A DNA stretch of 64,000 nt from Pseudorasbora parva (GCF_024679245.1 NC_090175.1:52940713-53004712), one strand, 5' to 3'. Positions 24,623 to 40,159 are shown, numbered from the stretch's first letter. The notes: generated by a model from the sequence alone, not told the origin. Numbers and translations: made by a program.

Positions 24623-27600
24623 TTAAAATAAAGTGTAACCAAATGTTTTGAATAATAATGCAGAAATGTAAAATGTATCATTGTCCGTGACAATCAGTCT
24701 TCTCCACAGCAAACAACTTAATGTAGATACCATTTGAGTAAATATATATTTACGATGTAGACTCCAAAGTCTGAATTGTTGCTGTTTTGTTGGATATTTG
24801 TTATACATGTTGCTGATAGATGAGAGCCTGTGGACATGCAGAATGTTTTACAGAGTCAATTACCTCCAGGCACACTTGACTCTCACAAGCCGTTTGACAC
24901 AAGTGCATGAAACCACATAAACATGCACACTCTATATGCATAATACACACAATTGAGTGCTAAAGGGGCTGTTTAGGAGCCCAGGCAACCAAAGCAAAAC
25001 TGAGCATCTACTTTTGAATTAATAAGGCATGCTAGCAAGCAACTTTGGCTTCAGTTGGAGGGGGGAGAACTACGCTAAAGTGAGAGAGAGAGCAGGAGAG
25101 ATAAAGGGTTCACACTATGTGGGTGAATCTCTTGAAACCTGTTGTATTTCACCCCAAAAAGAAAGCAGTAAGAATTTGATTTGTTTGCAGGGGGGAAAAA
25201 ATAAGCTGTTTTTAGAGCTGCTCAGTCAAGATAATCTGTTCTACCTACGCTATAAAAAAAAAATAAAAGTAAAATGGAGCTTCTTATTAACTAAAAAATG
25301 CTAGTTCATCTGTGTTATAGGACTACAAACTAAAACATTTAATTTATTAATTCATTACAATTTTCATTTGACATTTTTTTTTATATTTCCAACCTGCTTC
25401 AGCACACCTGCCTGTGAGAAAATTAGATTTGTTTTGTGTTTATACGAATAGAATGATAGCACGATGGATGGATGGATGGATGGATGGATGGAATGTTAAG
25501 CTGGTGTGTCTCAAAATATATTCCTTCCTTCCTTCCTTCCTTCCTTCCTTCCTTCCTTCCTTCCTTCCTTCCTTCCTTCCTTCCTTCCTTCCTTCCTTCC
25601 TTCCTTCCTTCCTTCCTTCCTTCCTTCCTTCTTTCCTTCCTTCCTTCCATCCATCCATCCATCCATGCATCCATGCATCCATCCAGACTAATTTAATTGT
25701 AATTCCTTAACTCACTTGGTAAACATGCTGTTTTGGATCTTCAGTGTTCTTTCTGAACTTGTCTTTTAAAGTTCACCTACAGCTAGCAGTTCATGTGCAC
25801 CTGAAATAGAATCTGACATTCAACAGGCGTTTCCCATTTATGTGCCTCTTATTTGTAAACGATTGATTTGATTCTGTCTAGCCTGCTATAAGTGTGAACC
25901 AAACTGCTTCAGGAGCCTTCAATAACGTGCAAAATGTGAAAAACAGCTTTCACACAGCATGTGGTTTTAGAAGCATGTCAAATATTGAAAAAACTATGGC
26001 TAGTTATCCAGCTTTTATTTATTTGTGTGAAATATATTTAACATAAGGTATACATGCATAAGCCAAGAGGAACATCAGCCAGTCTTGCTGACATTTTAAC
26101 ACTTCCACTACAATCATAAGCATAATTAGGCTATTGGTTAATCAATGTTATGTAACTTTAGTCAAAAAGGAAATCAATACATTTTCATGAGAAATTGCAA
26201 ACTTTTAAATGCACCTATGTATCATTGATAATAAGACTGGAAGAATATAGACTATTAAAGAAAGTCAACATATATAGTCTTTTTTTTTTCTTTTTTTTTT
26301 CTTTTTTTTTCACAGCAGGCATATGAGAATAAAAAGTTGTCCAGTCAGCCTTACAAATGCATCCCAGGAAAGTCAAGTGATTTGTAAAAATTTGACAGTG
26401 GTTATAAAATGTCATTGGCAGGTTCGCCACTGTAAAACTCAAGAGTGCTGGCCTGTTGTTTTAATAGAGACCACCAGAACAGCATGGTTGATGTAGAAAT
26501 AAGTGGTGATGGGCAGTCAGGAGGTGTACAGCCTGTGGTGCATCAGTGACTGAAATGGCACAGACTGCTGTGGTGCTCATTCAAAATCCTGTGAGATTTC
26601 TAGCAGAAAGAGAATATGATAGCTTTACTATGACCTCAATTATTTACATAGATTTTAAGTACTATACACAATTAATTTAGACACACTAGGCTGTAATTAA
26701 CTATTTAATGTCACTTGATATTGCTTGATGTTAACGATCATATAACGATCATATAATATATCATATAATCCAGAAAAAGAAGTTCAAGTTTAATATTGAC
26801 CTGTAATCAATCATGTCATCCCTTAAATATCATCTTTGATCAACATAATGACATATTTAAACATTGGCATGCCTTAAAAAAGCTTACTTTTGTAACTGCA
26901 CCCTTGATTCATTTAGTATATGTGGTTCTTTGAATATGCAAATGATCCCCAGCTCCACTCTCTCACACCAGCTCAGAGATCAACTGGCTCAACTTTACTC
27001 AAGTTACTGTAGTGAACGCTGCACAGTGGTATCGCTCTTTACAACGTCAGACACAACAGTATGATTAATCTTTGACTTGGCTACGTCATCAAACGGCTCA
27101 TAATGTGCTTTTAATGTTGCACAAACCATTGCCGTTCGCCATCTCTAAGTCAGGCCTTCGGAAAATCAGCATCCTTAAAAAAGCTTAGAACGTCATAGGA
27201 GAAATGCAAATAGTTCATCACAACATCATCATATACGCAATTCACTCGCTATATTGCTAGATGTACATTTTTTTTTAAGTTGTTCATACATATTTACATT
27301 TGTAGATACTGTCAATGCATCCGTTTTGTATGTTTCAGTGTCTATGCAAACGTAGGTAAATGTATGTGTGAACTTCACTTTATGTAAAAATAAGAATAGG
27401 CTACTCATAAAATCACATTGGTTTAACTGCAGATGAACGAAATATCTCTACTTCAACTATGAATGAAACGAATGAATGAGTGGAAACTTGCTACCACAAG
27501 CATCCCTCTCTGCCGATAGTCCGTTTCAAGGGTCGTTTGTACCGCTTCTGTACTCCAGAATTGTTCAGTGCCACCTATTGTTGGCAGCTGAGGAGAGTTG

Positions 27601-28239
27601 CAATTACATGTGAAGCACTTTGGGCATACAAACAGAGAAAAGTGCCAAACAAATGCAATGACTCATTCATCTACTCATCCTATTCCCAAATCCTCCGGGC
27701 CGCATGATTGCTGAAACTCTGCACTAGGAACATAAATGCTCCAGAGAACCCAAACTGAATAGCATACAGAAATGTGTCATGGCCTTATCCAGAAATAAAT
27801 AGCCATGCTTTTACATCCAGTGAAAATGTGGCCTCCAAGCGCTGAAGCCGTCTCACTTCCTGATGCATTCTCACGTATTGTTTTAAAGGACAATCAGGGA
27901 GTAAAGTGTAATCAAGCAGAAATCGTCCCTGTCTGGCAGGTGAGGAGCCACAGCCAAACATGATGAGTTTCTTCAGAGAGCGAATGTGACACCAGACAAT
28001 ATACCAATCAACTGGCTGTAGGCTGTTATAGCCACCCATCTATACTGATGCTTGGAGATGGCATCACTTGCTACTGCATTACAGGTCCTTAAGTTTAAAG
28101 ACTGTTAACCTTTAGGATACAATATAGGAGTTCCTGTGCTGTATAAGATCAGTACTAACTCAATAATTCATCTCTGCAACTTAAACTGGTAACATCATGA
28201 CGAATCAACTCTTCCTATAAAAATGTATTGTAACTCTGG
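24623..28239. other. No gene recognised; tetranucleotide arrays and low-complexity runs
   Basis: It holds GATG/TTCC/ATCC arrays (25463-25684) and a T/C-rich run (26280-26311). The stretches 24625-25460 and 25690-28235 show only short frames, including a minus-strand 84-codon frame at 28039-27785, and no recognised element. They may be single-copy. Confidence 0.4.
25463..25684. repeat. Compound tetranucleotide satellite: (GATG)n, (TTCC)n, (ATCC)n
   Basis: (GATG)7 at 25463-25491, then about 30 bp unique, then (TTCC)n at 25521-25647 running into (ATCC)n to 25684. The strand shows purine/pyrimidine asymmetry over about 130 bp. Long open frames in all phases here are artefacts of the repeat. Confidence 0.97.
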
Positions 28240-28516
28240 TGACGCTTTAGTATTGAGAACACATATTCACTGTTAACTATGACTTTTGCCTCAATAAATC
28301 CCTAATTTACTGCTTATTAATAGTTAGTATAATAGTTTGTAGCATTCAAGTTTAGGTACTGGGTAGGACTAAGGGATGTACAATATGGTCATGCAAAATA
28401 AGGCCTTAATATGTATTTTATACACTAATTAAAAAGCCAATATACTTGTAACATGCATGCTAATGAGCAACTAGTTAATAGCATTAACCATTGACTTTAA
28501 AATAAAAAGTGTTACC
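28240..28516. mobile_element. MITE with GGTAACACTTTA-type ends, copy 1
   Basis: The left end is GGTGACGCTTTAG and the right end AAAAAGTGTTACC. The interior 'CTATGACTTTTGCCTCAATA' and 'GGTACTGGGTAGGA' recurs at 39343-39597 and 58288-58491. No coding capacity. Confidence 0.75.
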
Positions 28517-29077
28517 ATAACTTTCAGAAAGTAAAACATTCACGACAGTCCATAAAGGGCATTTGTTAAAAACAAGCTCAACAAAAAAAAAAGTCATTAT
28601 TTTTGCATTTCTGTTTAGTGGTGACACTAATGGGGCAGAAATTAAACACCTCACCTTTAACACAAGACTGCCTACTGTAAAATGCCATTAAACCTTATTG
28701 GGTGATCAAAAAATTGGCCCTGTCACATAATGTAATAAAGAAAGTCTAACGGTAGAATTATAAGGTGGGCAAATTTGTAAAAAAAATAAAATAAAATAAA
28801 ATAAAATAAAATAAAATAAAATAAAATAAAATAAAATAAAATAAAATAAAATAAAATAAAATAAAATAAAATAAAATAAAATAAAATAAAATAAAATAAA
28901 ATAAAAAAATATTTCTATAAACTATTTATTTCACTCAGTCCATATTTGTCCAAAATCAAGTGAAAATGCAGTAATTTTGCATTAAATACAAACATTTTAA
29001 GTGAAATTTAAACATTTCTTTATGTATTTTCCTACATTTTAAAACTCCCTTTTCTAAGTGAGGGTATTTATAATACC
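28517..29077. other. No gene; AAAAT satellite within unassigned DNA
   Basis: Apart from the satellite at 28780-28907 I see nothing assignable. Confidence 0.6.
28780..28907 (+). repeat. (AAAAT)n microsatellite, about 25 units
   Basis: A pure 5-bp AAAAT array. Confidence 0.97.
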
Positions 29078-30373
29078 AGGGGGCGTATTCACAAAACATT
29101 TTATCTTACCACAAAGAGTTCTCCTAAATGGCAATAAAAGTTCTTAGTTACAAGATTTTTCTTAAAACATATTCCCAACACTGCTGAAAGAAACTTTTAT
29201 GAAGGAATAGAGAGAAGTCTTAAGCTGAGAGTAAGGGCGGGGTTGACCTTGTTGCTATGGATGATGTCATCATGCTTACTAACTATGACGACAGTGATTA
29301 GCTGATAGGGGAGGGGTCATTTTAAATATAAAAAATAAATATTCAAATAAAATGCTTCAAATTCGAATGTTGCCATATTCAAATAACAATTTTAAAATAA
29401 AAATGTTGCCATATTCTAATAAAGATTTAATAAAATTGGGCCAAGTGTCACTTATTAACCTAGTATATGATCAGTTAATAGTCAGACTCAAACATGTCGT
29501 CATCTTGTGAATTTGGAGAATTCAAGCAAAAAATTATGTTTTATAAGCAAAGATTGCAAGGAGCACGCACAAATTTCAATGTCAAATGACATTACATCCC
29601 TCCGCCACCACCCCATTCCTCACTCACGGTCTGCAATGTGGGGAAGAACTCTGGGTTTGCGCTAAATTCCAAGCTTGGAGCCCTAGATCCCCTCGGACAG
29701 TGTGCCTAATATGCTTATATATAATCCATTCAACCCATTGTACGTGTAAACCCTTAAAAACAACTGCCACAAGTAATCTGACATTATTTTATTTCTTTTT
29801 TTATTAAACATAGGCCTACATTTATTATCACTATTGCCTCGACGTTGTTTATAGTGTCTTTGGGTGGATTGCAGCAACAGACATTAGGATAGTTTAATGA
29901 TTTGGTCTTAGTGACTTAGGAGTCCTCTTGGCTACTCCTAGCGTTTTGTTGATTTAGGAGCTAGTTTTAGAGCTAAAATGCTTTGTGAAATACTCTTAGT
30001 TTTTCTCGATTGCTTAAACACTATAACCAGGCTTTTGAACTAAAATTTCAAAACCATAACGCCATTTATCAGAAAGCACACCCATTTCACTAAACTATAA
30101 ACACTATTCCCTGTTTTGACACATGAGTCAGATTTGTTGAACTGTCACTGCAAAACTCTACACACAAATCCCTTAATTTCTCATTGCCTAGACCATGTGG
30201 TCATTTAGAAAGCACTAGCATTCAATATTGTTCACTCAAGTCAGCATAGTTTCAGCTCAATTAGCACACAATTACCCAGGTGAAAACACTAAGAGTCAAA
30301 ATTTAACACACATCAATCAGAACTTTCAAGATACATAAAAGTGCCAGAGTCAGTTCATTTGAGCTTTGGAACA

Positions 30374-30907
30374 ATGGATCCACAAAGAAATGAAGGAAGC
30401 GGTCGAGGAGGAAGAGGAAGAGGACGTGGTGAAGGAGAAGGGAGAAGAAGAGGACATGGTGAAGGAGGAGGGAGAGGACATGGTGAAGAAGGATGGAGAG
30501 GACATGGTGAAGAAGGATGGAGAGGAAGAGGACATGGTGAAGAAGGATGGAGAGGACATGGTGAAGAAGGATGGAGAGGAAGAGGACATGGTGAAGGAGG
30601 AGGGAGAGGAAGAGGACGTGGTGAAGGAGGAGGGAGAGGAAGAGGACATGGTGAAGGAGGAGGGAGAGGAAGAGGACATGGTGAAGGAGGAGGGAGAGGA
30701 AGAGGACGTGGTGAAGGAGGAGGGAGAGGAAGAGGACATGGTGAAGGAGGAGGGAGAGGAAGAGGACGTGGTGAAGGAGGAGGGAGAGGAAGAGGATGTG
30801 GTGGAGAAGAAGGAGGAGGAAGACAAGCAGTCTCGGATGAAATTAGAGCCAGTTTAGTTGATCATACGAGAGAAGTGCCAATCATATGCATATTCCACAT
30901 TTTATCA
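30374..30907 (+). pseudogene. IS630/Tc1-like transposase exon 1 with Gly/Arg minisatellite (copy B)
   Basis: From ATG 30374 the frame reads M-D-P-Q-R-N-E-G-S-G-R-G-G-R-G-R-G-R-G and continues as repeated R-G-R-G-H-G-E-G-G-G units to about residue 150. It then reads S-D-E-I-R-A-S-L-V-D-H, the start of the DNA-binding part, before homology is lost near 30864. Copy A has only about 20 residues before the same S-D-x-I-R-A motif, so here the N-terminus is expanded by over 120 codons. Without a catalytic domain it cannot act as a transposase; a short RG-rich peptide could be encoded if transcribed. Confidence 0.75.
30405..30812 (+). repeat. 30-bp coding minisatellite GGAAGAGGACATGGTGAAGG...
   Basis: Units of about 30 bp (GGAAGAGGACRTGGTGAAGG plus AGGAGGGAGA) are repeated some 13 times, with a variant subset carrying GAAGAAGGATGGAGAGG at 30475-30590. 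The tract is purine-rich on the + strand. All three + frames and one minus frame are open over it, so frame length alone proves nothing here. Confidence 0.9.
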
Positions 30908-30920
30908 TAAGTGTGGGGAC

Positions 30921-31030
30921 ATGCACTGGTCTTGGTCTTGACTCGGTCTCGGCCCTTCAAAGTCTTGGTCTTGTCTTGGTCTCGGCCCTTCAAAGTCTTG
31001 GTCTTGTCTTGGTCTCGGTTTAGGTGGTCT
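30921..31030 (+). repeat. Short tandem repeat, CTTGGTCTTGTCTTGGTCTC units
   Basis: About three units of CTTGGTCTTG..GGTCTCGGCCCTTCAAAG separate the two surviving coding pieces of copy B. It replaced the deleted middle of the transposase. Confidence 0.7.
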
Positions 31031-31045
31031 TGACTACAACACTAG

Positions 31046-31243
31046 TGGAAAGTGTATGATCGAGAACCTTATATGCTTGTTCACCTCGTCCAGGCCATGT
31101 GTCAGTAGATGCGTGACAGGGGTGGATCAGGCATGCTAGAGGATTTTACCCCCGCTGCCAGGCTAGGGCTAATATAGCCTGTGATGTGGATGAGATTCTC
31201 TGGCCTGACCCGGACCAAAGACGGGAGGCTGAGGCGGAATACA
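31046..31243 (+). pseudogene. IS630/Tc1-like transposase C-terminus (copy B)
   Basis: It begins W-K-V-Y-D-R-E-P-Y and, after frame changes, ends R-A-N-I-A-C-D-V-D-E-I-L-W-P-D. This matches the C-terminus of copy A (I-A-C-D-V-D-E-V-L-W-P-D). The acidic catalytic residues lie upstream of this piece and are missing. T25 follows at about 31246-31270. Confidence 0.82.
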
Positions 31244-31773
31244 AATTTTTTTTTTTTTTTTTTTTTTTTTGTACTGTGGAGTAAAAATGAATGAATAAAA
31301 ATGTGCCAATGTATCCATTGGTTGTGTCTTTTGTTCATCATGTGAAAAGGTTTGTGAGGAGGGGAACCACAAGTAACATAACTTACCAGTTTTGGAAATG
31401 TTGTTTTGAATTTATTGCACCAGTGTGTTAGACTATGTTGTAGTGTGTGTGATTTTGAGGGCTTGTGTGTCCTGTCTGAGGGCAAAGTTTGGTTTTTCAG
31501 CAAGAGTGAATGGTTTTGAGTGTAGAGCTTCATTTTGACCTGAAAATAGGTTGTTTGGGAAACTGGGTGAGATGTTATGGATTTGTGTTTATAGTTTTGA
31601 GAATATGAGGCATAGTTTCAAGAAATGTGTTTAAGCAATTGAGAAAAACTGTAAAGCTAAAATTTAGGAGTCCTAAAATATGGACTGACACACCCATTAT
31701 TTTTAGGAGTTTCTCCTAAATCGGCACGTTAGCAGCTACTTTGAGCCTTGAGATGTTTTGTGAAAATGGCCCC

Positions 31774-33642
<1,869 letters not shown>

Positions 33643-33916
33643 CAACCCGATCACACATAAATGCGTATAAATAGTACGAGTGTGCAATGTTGTGGAATGT
33701 ATACGCCAAAACTCATTTTGGTGTGCATATGATACGCTGTTTTTCGCGTGCATATGATACGCACTTCATGGTGTGTATATGACACGCTCTCTTGGGTAGG
33801 TTTAGGGTAGTGGGGTGGGGGGTTCTATGTATAATACGCCATAAAATGCGTATCATATGCACGCAAAAAACAGCGTATCATATGCATGCCAAAATGAGTT
33901 TTGGCGTATAATTCCA
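33643..33916. mobile_element. Palindromic MITE with GCGTATAAATAGTACGAG arm, copy 2
   Basis: It starts CAACCCGATCACACATAAAT and shares 'ATAAATAGTACGAGTGTGCA' with copy 1 (23407-23704). The core is inverted relative to copy 1 and is G-rich on + ('GGGTAGGTTTAGGGTAGTGG', 33795-33814). The right outer arm is truncated after TTTTGGCGTATAATTCC. Confidence 0.85.
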
Positions 33917-36136
<2,220 letters not shown>

Positions 36137-36429
36137 TACAGGTGCTTTTCATATAATTAGAATATCATTCAAAAAGTGAAACTTGTATATTATATGCATT
36201 CATTACACACAGACTGTTATATTTCAAATATTTAATTCTTTTAATTTTGATTATTATAACTGACAACTAAGGAAAATCACAAATTCAGTATCTCAGAAAA
36301 TGTGAATATTGGGGAAAAGGTTTAATATTGAAGACACCTGGTGCCACACTCTAAATCAGCTAAATAACTCAAAACACCTGCAAAGGCCTTTAAATGATCT
36401 CTTAGTCTAGTTCTGTAGGCTAGACAATC

Positions 36430-38283
36430 ATGGAAAGACTGCTGCATTGACAGTTGTCCAAAAGATGACCATTGACACATTGCAAAAGTAGGGCAAGACA
36501 CAAAAGGTCATTGCAAAAGAGGGTGGCTGTTTAAAGAGCTCTGTGTCCAAGCACATAAATAGAGAGGCAAAGGGAAGGGAAAGATGTAGTAAAAATGTGT
36601 AAAAACAATAGGGATAACACTTATTATATACACCCGTATACCGTATATACCCATATACACCCGTACTCTTGAGAGGATTGTGAAACAAAACCCACTCAAA
36701 AAATGTGGGGGAGATCACAAAGAGTGGACTGCAGCTGGAGTCAGTGCTTCAAGAACCACTACGCAGAGATGTATGAAAGACATGAGTTGCTGTCGCATTC
36801 CTTGTGTCAAGCCACTCTTGAACAACAGACAGCGTCAGAAACGTCTCCCTTGGGCTAAAGACAAAAAGGACTGCTGAGTGGTCCAAAGTAATATTCTCTG
36901 ATGAAAGTAAATTTTGCAACTCCTTTGGAAGTCAGGGTCCCAGAGTATGGAGGAAGAGAGGAGAGGCATACAATCCACATTGCTTGAAGTCCAGTGTAAA
37001 GTTTCCACAGTCAGTGATGGTTTGGGTTGCCATGTCATCTGCACGTGTTGATCCACTGTGTTTTCTGAGGTCCAAGGTCAACACAGCCATATACCAGGAA
37101 GTTTTAGAGCACTTCCCGCTTCCTGCTGCTGACCAAATTTATGGAAATGCATATTTCATTTTCCAAAATGTTACAACCTGGACACAGTGCCAAAGCAACG
37201 AGTACCTGGTTTAAGGACCATGGTATCCCTATTCCTAATTGGCCAGCAAATTCATCTGACCTTAAAGGGGTACTTCAGCACTGGGAAGATGAATCTGTAT
37301 TTAAACTGGGTCATTAATGTAGTAGAAATGTGAAATTATTTTTGAATTTGGTGCTTTCTAGACTGAGAAAAGACAGAAAATGTGTGTTTGTCTCATTGGG
37401 ATGAAAGACTACAATTCCCAGAATGCTTCGCCGCACTGTAAGGCCACTCCCAAAGCCACCGCTACTGAATCACTTTTACTTTCCCACCACCACATTCATC
37501 TTCATAAAATCAGTTCAGTTAGAGAACAGACACTACAATTAAAAACTGAACGCTTCTATTCAATATATTGTGATTTAGCCACTGAAGAAGTGTCAGCACT
37601 AACACAGCAGGAGTTTTACATGCATCGTGATGAGCTGAATGAGCTCTCGTGATGAGAGCTGAGGTAAACTCGTCCATGCTCGCGGCAGTAGTTCTCAGCG
37701 CGTGTTCAGTCTGGCACGTTTTCAGTTCATGCCTTCGGAAGATTAACTTTCAGATAAAATACTCACTTTTCTCTGCCGGCCACACCGTTTCCATGAATGC
37801 CTGAGCCGAGCTGAGCTGTGAGTGCGACCCCATCCCTCATGTGCCAGTTGAAAACAGAAATGCAGAAATAGCTCCCTCTGCCTGCTGTAGTCTTTAGCGT
37901 CTGGCCAAGCATTTTACGGATGACGCAAATCAACGATATTTGCGTCATCTAAGTAATTTTTCCAGAAATAAATTGCATAAATCTCTCGTCTCAGGGGGAT
38001 ATGAGAGGGGGGAGAACGATTATTCAAATATACTCCAGGGTTTCTACTGATACAAAGCCATATGCGAATCGCTGAAGTAACCCTTTAACCTCATAGAAAA
38101 TCTGTGGGATATGTGAAGAGGAAGATGCGATATGCTAGACCCAACAATGCAGAAGAGCTGAAGGCCACTATCAGAGCAACCTGGGCTCTCATAACACCTG
38201 AGCAGAGCCACAGACTGATCGACTCCATGCCACGCCGCACCGCTGCAGTAATTCAGGTAAAAGGAGACCCAACTAAATGTTGA
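36430..38283 (+). pseudogene. Tc1-like transposase, interrupted
   Basis: The start ATG (36430) gives M-E-R-L-L, which after a frame change becomes the helix-turn-helix region (G-C-L-K-S-S-V-S-K-H). A T-A-C-A-C-C-C-rich insertion of about 50 bp lies at 36621-36668, between R-D-N and S-L-E-R-I. The first catalytic Asp is kept in F-S-D-E-S (about 36898). The second Asp block (normally F-Q-Q-D) has become F-Q-N-V-T. The frame then reaches S-S-D-L and is split by a MITE at TTAA (37262); it resumes N-L-I-E-N-L-W with the third catalytic Glu at about 38094. It ends K-G-D-P-T-K-C and TGA 38281-38283. Frameshifts, the MITE and the lost second Asp make it inactive. Confidence 0.9.
37266..38084 (-). mobile_element. 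TTAA MITE, AGGGGTACTTCAG family, copy 2 (inside Tc1 transposase)
   Basis: It is flanked by TTAA at 37262-37265 and 38085-38088, and the ends AGGGGTACTTCAGC and GCTGAAGTAACCCT are inverted repeats. The transposase codons on either side join as S-D-L-N-L-I-E-N-L-W once one TTAA and the insert are removed, which confirms the TTAA duplication. The interior shares 'CAGAATGCTTCG' and 'TTGCGTCATC' blocks with copy 3 at 63291. No gene of its own; a 91-codon frame at 37380 is a by-product. Confidence 0.93.
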
Positions 38284-38557
38284 GTGCTGTACATGCTCAT
38301 ACGCTTCATGTTCATACTTTTCAGTTGGCAAAGATTTCTAAGTAATATAAAGTAATATTCTAATTTTCTGAGATACTGAATGTGGGATTTTTCTTAGATG
38401 TCAGTTATAATCATCAAAATTAAAAGAAATAAAGCTTTGAAATATATCAGTCTGTGTGTAATGAATGATTATAATATACAAGTTTCACTTTTTGAATGAA
38501 ATTAGTGAAATAAATCAACATTTTGATGATATTCTAATTATATGATCAGCACCTGTA

Positions 38558-38866
38558 ATGTGTATTTTAATTTGTAAATTGTTGTTTTTTTTTTTGCAGT
38601 AGTTTTTATAATATTCTCTGAAACAGTTCCCATACTTAAAATAGCTCTTGGGATGACACCTACTTAGTATATGGGGATATTTGATTGGTTCAGAAGCATA
38701 TTAAATAATAAAAAGAGCTTATGGGCACTTTAATTAATAAGGCATGACATGCAGTGAACAGCACAAAGTTTGGCTCTTTTGTGTACCATTCAATCCTCCC
38801 TGCAGCCGGACAGCATTTGGTGGATGCCCTGCTATGGGATTATAATAGCCTATTAGTGGATGGGTT

Positions 38867-38959
<93 letters not shown>

Positions 38960-39342
38960 AATTTGGCTTGCTTATGAAGGATGTAAGTGCATAAAATATG
39001 AATAAGGTCATACTACAAAGTGTGGAAGTGGGTAATGCAAAATGGATCACATACTTTGAGGGCAAGATCATGAATCAGATATGAATGGCATAATGCTTTA
39101 CTCATATGCATCACATTAGCGAAAGTCATGTCTAAAGAATTTTGCTGGAGAGACAGAGATAGAGTCAAACCCAAGGGGTCAAAGTTTAACTGGTTAACAT
39201 GGCCCTGTTAGACACGCCATCTGGTAGCAAAAGCGAAGCAAACTAATGCTTCTGATGAGGAGATAGCAATATAAAAATTTAGATGGCACTGAACGGGTAG
39301 CAGATTGCCTATGAAGGCTTATCGCTGAATCATAAATGTTGA
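38558..39342. other. No gene recognised
   Basis: It contains the TA array at 38870-38956; otherwise unassigned AT-rich DNA. Confidence 0.5.
38870..38956. repeat. (TA)n microsatellite, about 87 bp
   Basis: Uninterrupted TA, preceded by GTGTA and followed by GTGTA. Confidence 0.97.
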
Positions 39343-39597
39343 ACACACTTTATATTTTGATACAGTATTCACTATTAACCATGACTTTTGCCTATAATCT
39401 ACTAATTACCACTTAATATTTAGTAGAGTAGTTGTTATGTTTTGTATTGGGTAGTTTTAAGGGATGTAGAATATGGTCATCCAGAATATGGCATTATTAT
39501 GTGCTTTATAAGTACTAATAAACAGCCAATACATTAGTAATATGCATGGTAATAAGCAATTAATAGTGAGAATTGAATCATATATTAAAGTGTTGCC
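39343..39597. mobile_element. MITE with GGTAACACTTTA-type ends, copy 2
   Basis: It runs from AACACACTTTATATT to TTAAAGTGTTGCC and shares 'AACCATGACTTTTGCC' and 'ATGTAGAATATGGTCATC' with 28240-28516 and 58288-58491. Confidence 0.75.
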
Positions 39598-39883
39598 GAA
39601 AGTCAGCTGCAAGTAAAAATAGCCAAGAAAATATAAAAACATTTAACATTGCAATATTTTTTCCCCTAATTTTTCTATATACAGATAAGACAATCCATCA
39701 TACAATTATAATTATTCATTGCCATAAAAAGAGTCACCTAAACAACGAGCCATTACAAGATGTTGTGACAAAAATATGTATGTCAATAATTGGATAAATT
39801 GGAACTTTCTCTCATTTGTGGCATCATTAACACCACAAAAAATGTTGAACATATTATGTAATTATGTGTGTATAGGGTGCATA

Positions 39884-40152
39884 CACTGTAAAAAAAATAT
39901 TTTGCAAAAAAGTTACCTGGTTGCCTTAAAATTTTGAGTTCATTGAAATTAAAATTTTGAGTTAATACAATGCACATTTTTTGAGATTCGACAATCTTTA
40001 TTAAAATATTATTAAAAGATTTTGTAAGCATATTGGGCAATTGTGTGGGTTTTTATTTCTGATGATGCAGTGAAACATGCCAAATAGTGCTATTTTAATG
40101 ATTTATCAATTTTTTTAATGTGGTTCAGACACAATAATATTTTGAGTTTCTA
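39884..40152 (-). mobile_element. CACTGTAAA-family MITE, inverted copy
   Basis: The 269-bp unit begins CACTGTAAAAAAAATATT and ends AATATTTTGAGTTTCTA. It is the reverse complement of 6199-6464 with about 10% difference by eye. Confidence 0.8.
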
Positions 40153-40159
40153 TTTATTT

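Larger units (their letters stand above)
29997..31653 (+). mobile_element. IS630/Tc1-like element, copy B, internally deleted
   Basis: The ends TAGTTTTTCTCGATTGC and GCAATTGAGAAAAACTGTA are inverted repeats bounded by TA and match copy A at 9063-11280. Only the first exon (with a repeat-expanded N-terminus) and the last part of the transposase survive; introns and most of the catalytic domain are gone. It sits within the Harbinger-type element. Confidence 0.82.
29078..31773. mobile_element. Harbinger-type non-autonomous element, interrupted
   Basis: The left end GGGGGCGTATTCACAAAACA and the right end TGTTTTGTGAAAATGGCCCC are inverted repeats. Both are flanked by CAG, consistent with the 3-bp duplications of PIF/Harbinger. 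The interior has mirrored motifs such as 'TTCTCCTAAAT' (29122) and 'TTTCTCCTAAATCGG' (31710). No transposase frame is seen in its own sequence. An IS630/Tc1-like element (29997-31653) is inserted near its right end and makes up most of its length. Confidence 0.7.
36139..38555 (+). mobile_element. Tc1-like element, full length, with nested MITE
   Basis: The ends CAGGTGCTTTTCATATAATT and ATTATATGATCAGCACCTG are inverted repeats flanked by TA at 36137-36138 and 38556-38557. Removing the nested MITE (37266-38084 plus one TTAA) leaves about 1594 bp, the usual Tc1 size. The subterminal motif 'CAAAAAGTGAAACTTGTATA' is present at both ends. Confidence 0.92.

Noticed and set aside
25414..25710. Several overlapping long frames on both strands
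   Set aside because: The TTCC/ATCC tetranucleotide array is open in all frames; not coding.
30350..30857. 158- and 163-codon frames (Ser-rich minus, Glu/Val-rich plus) over the minisatellite
   Set aside because: Shadow frames of the 30-bp repeat. Only the frame starting at 30374 agrees with the transposase family.
37380..37652. 90-codon frame in the MITE inside Tc1
   Set aside because: It belongs to the AGGGGTACTTCAG MITE, whose other copies carry different, broken frames.
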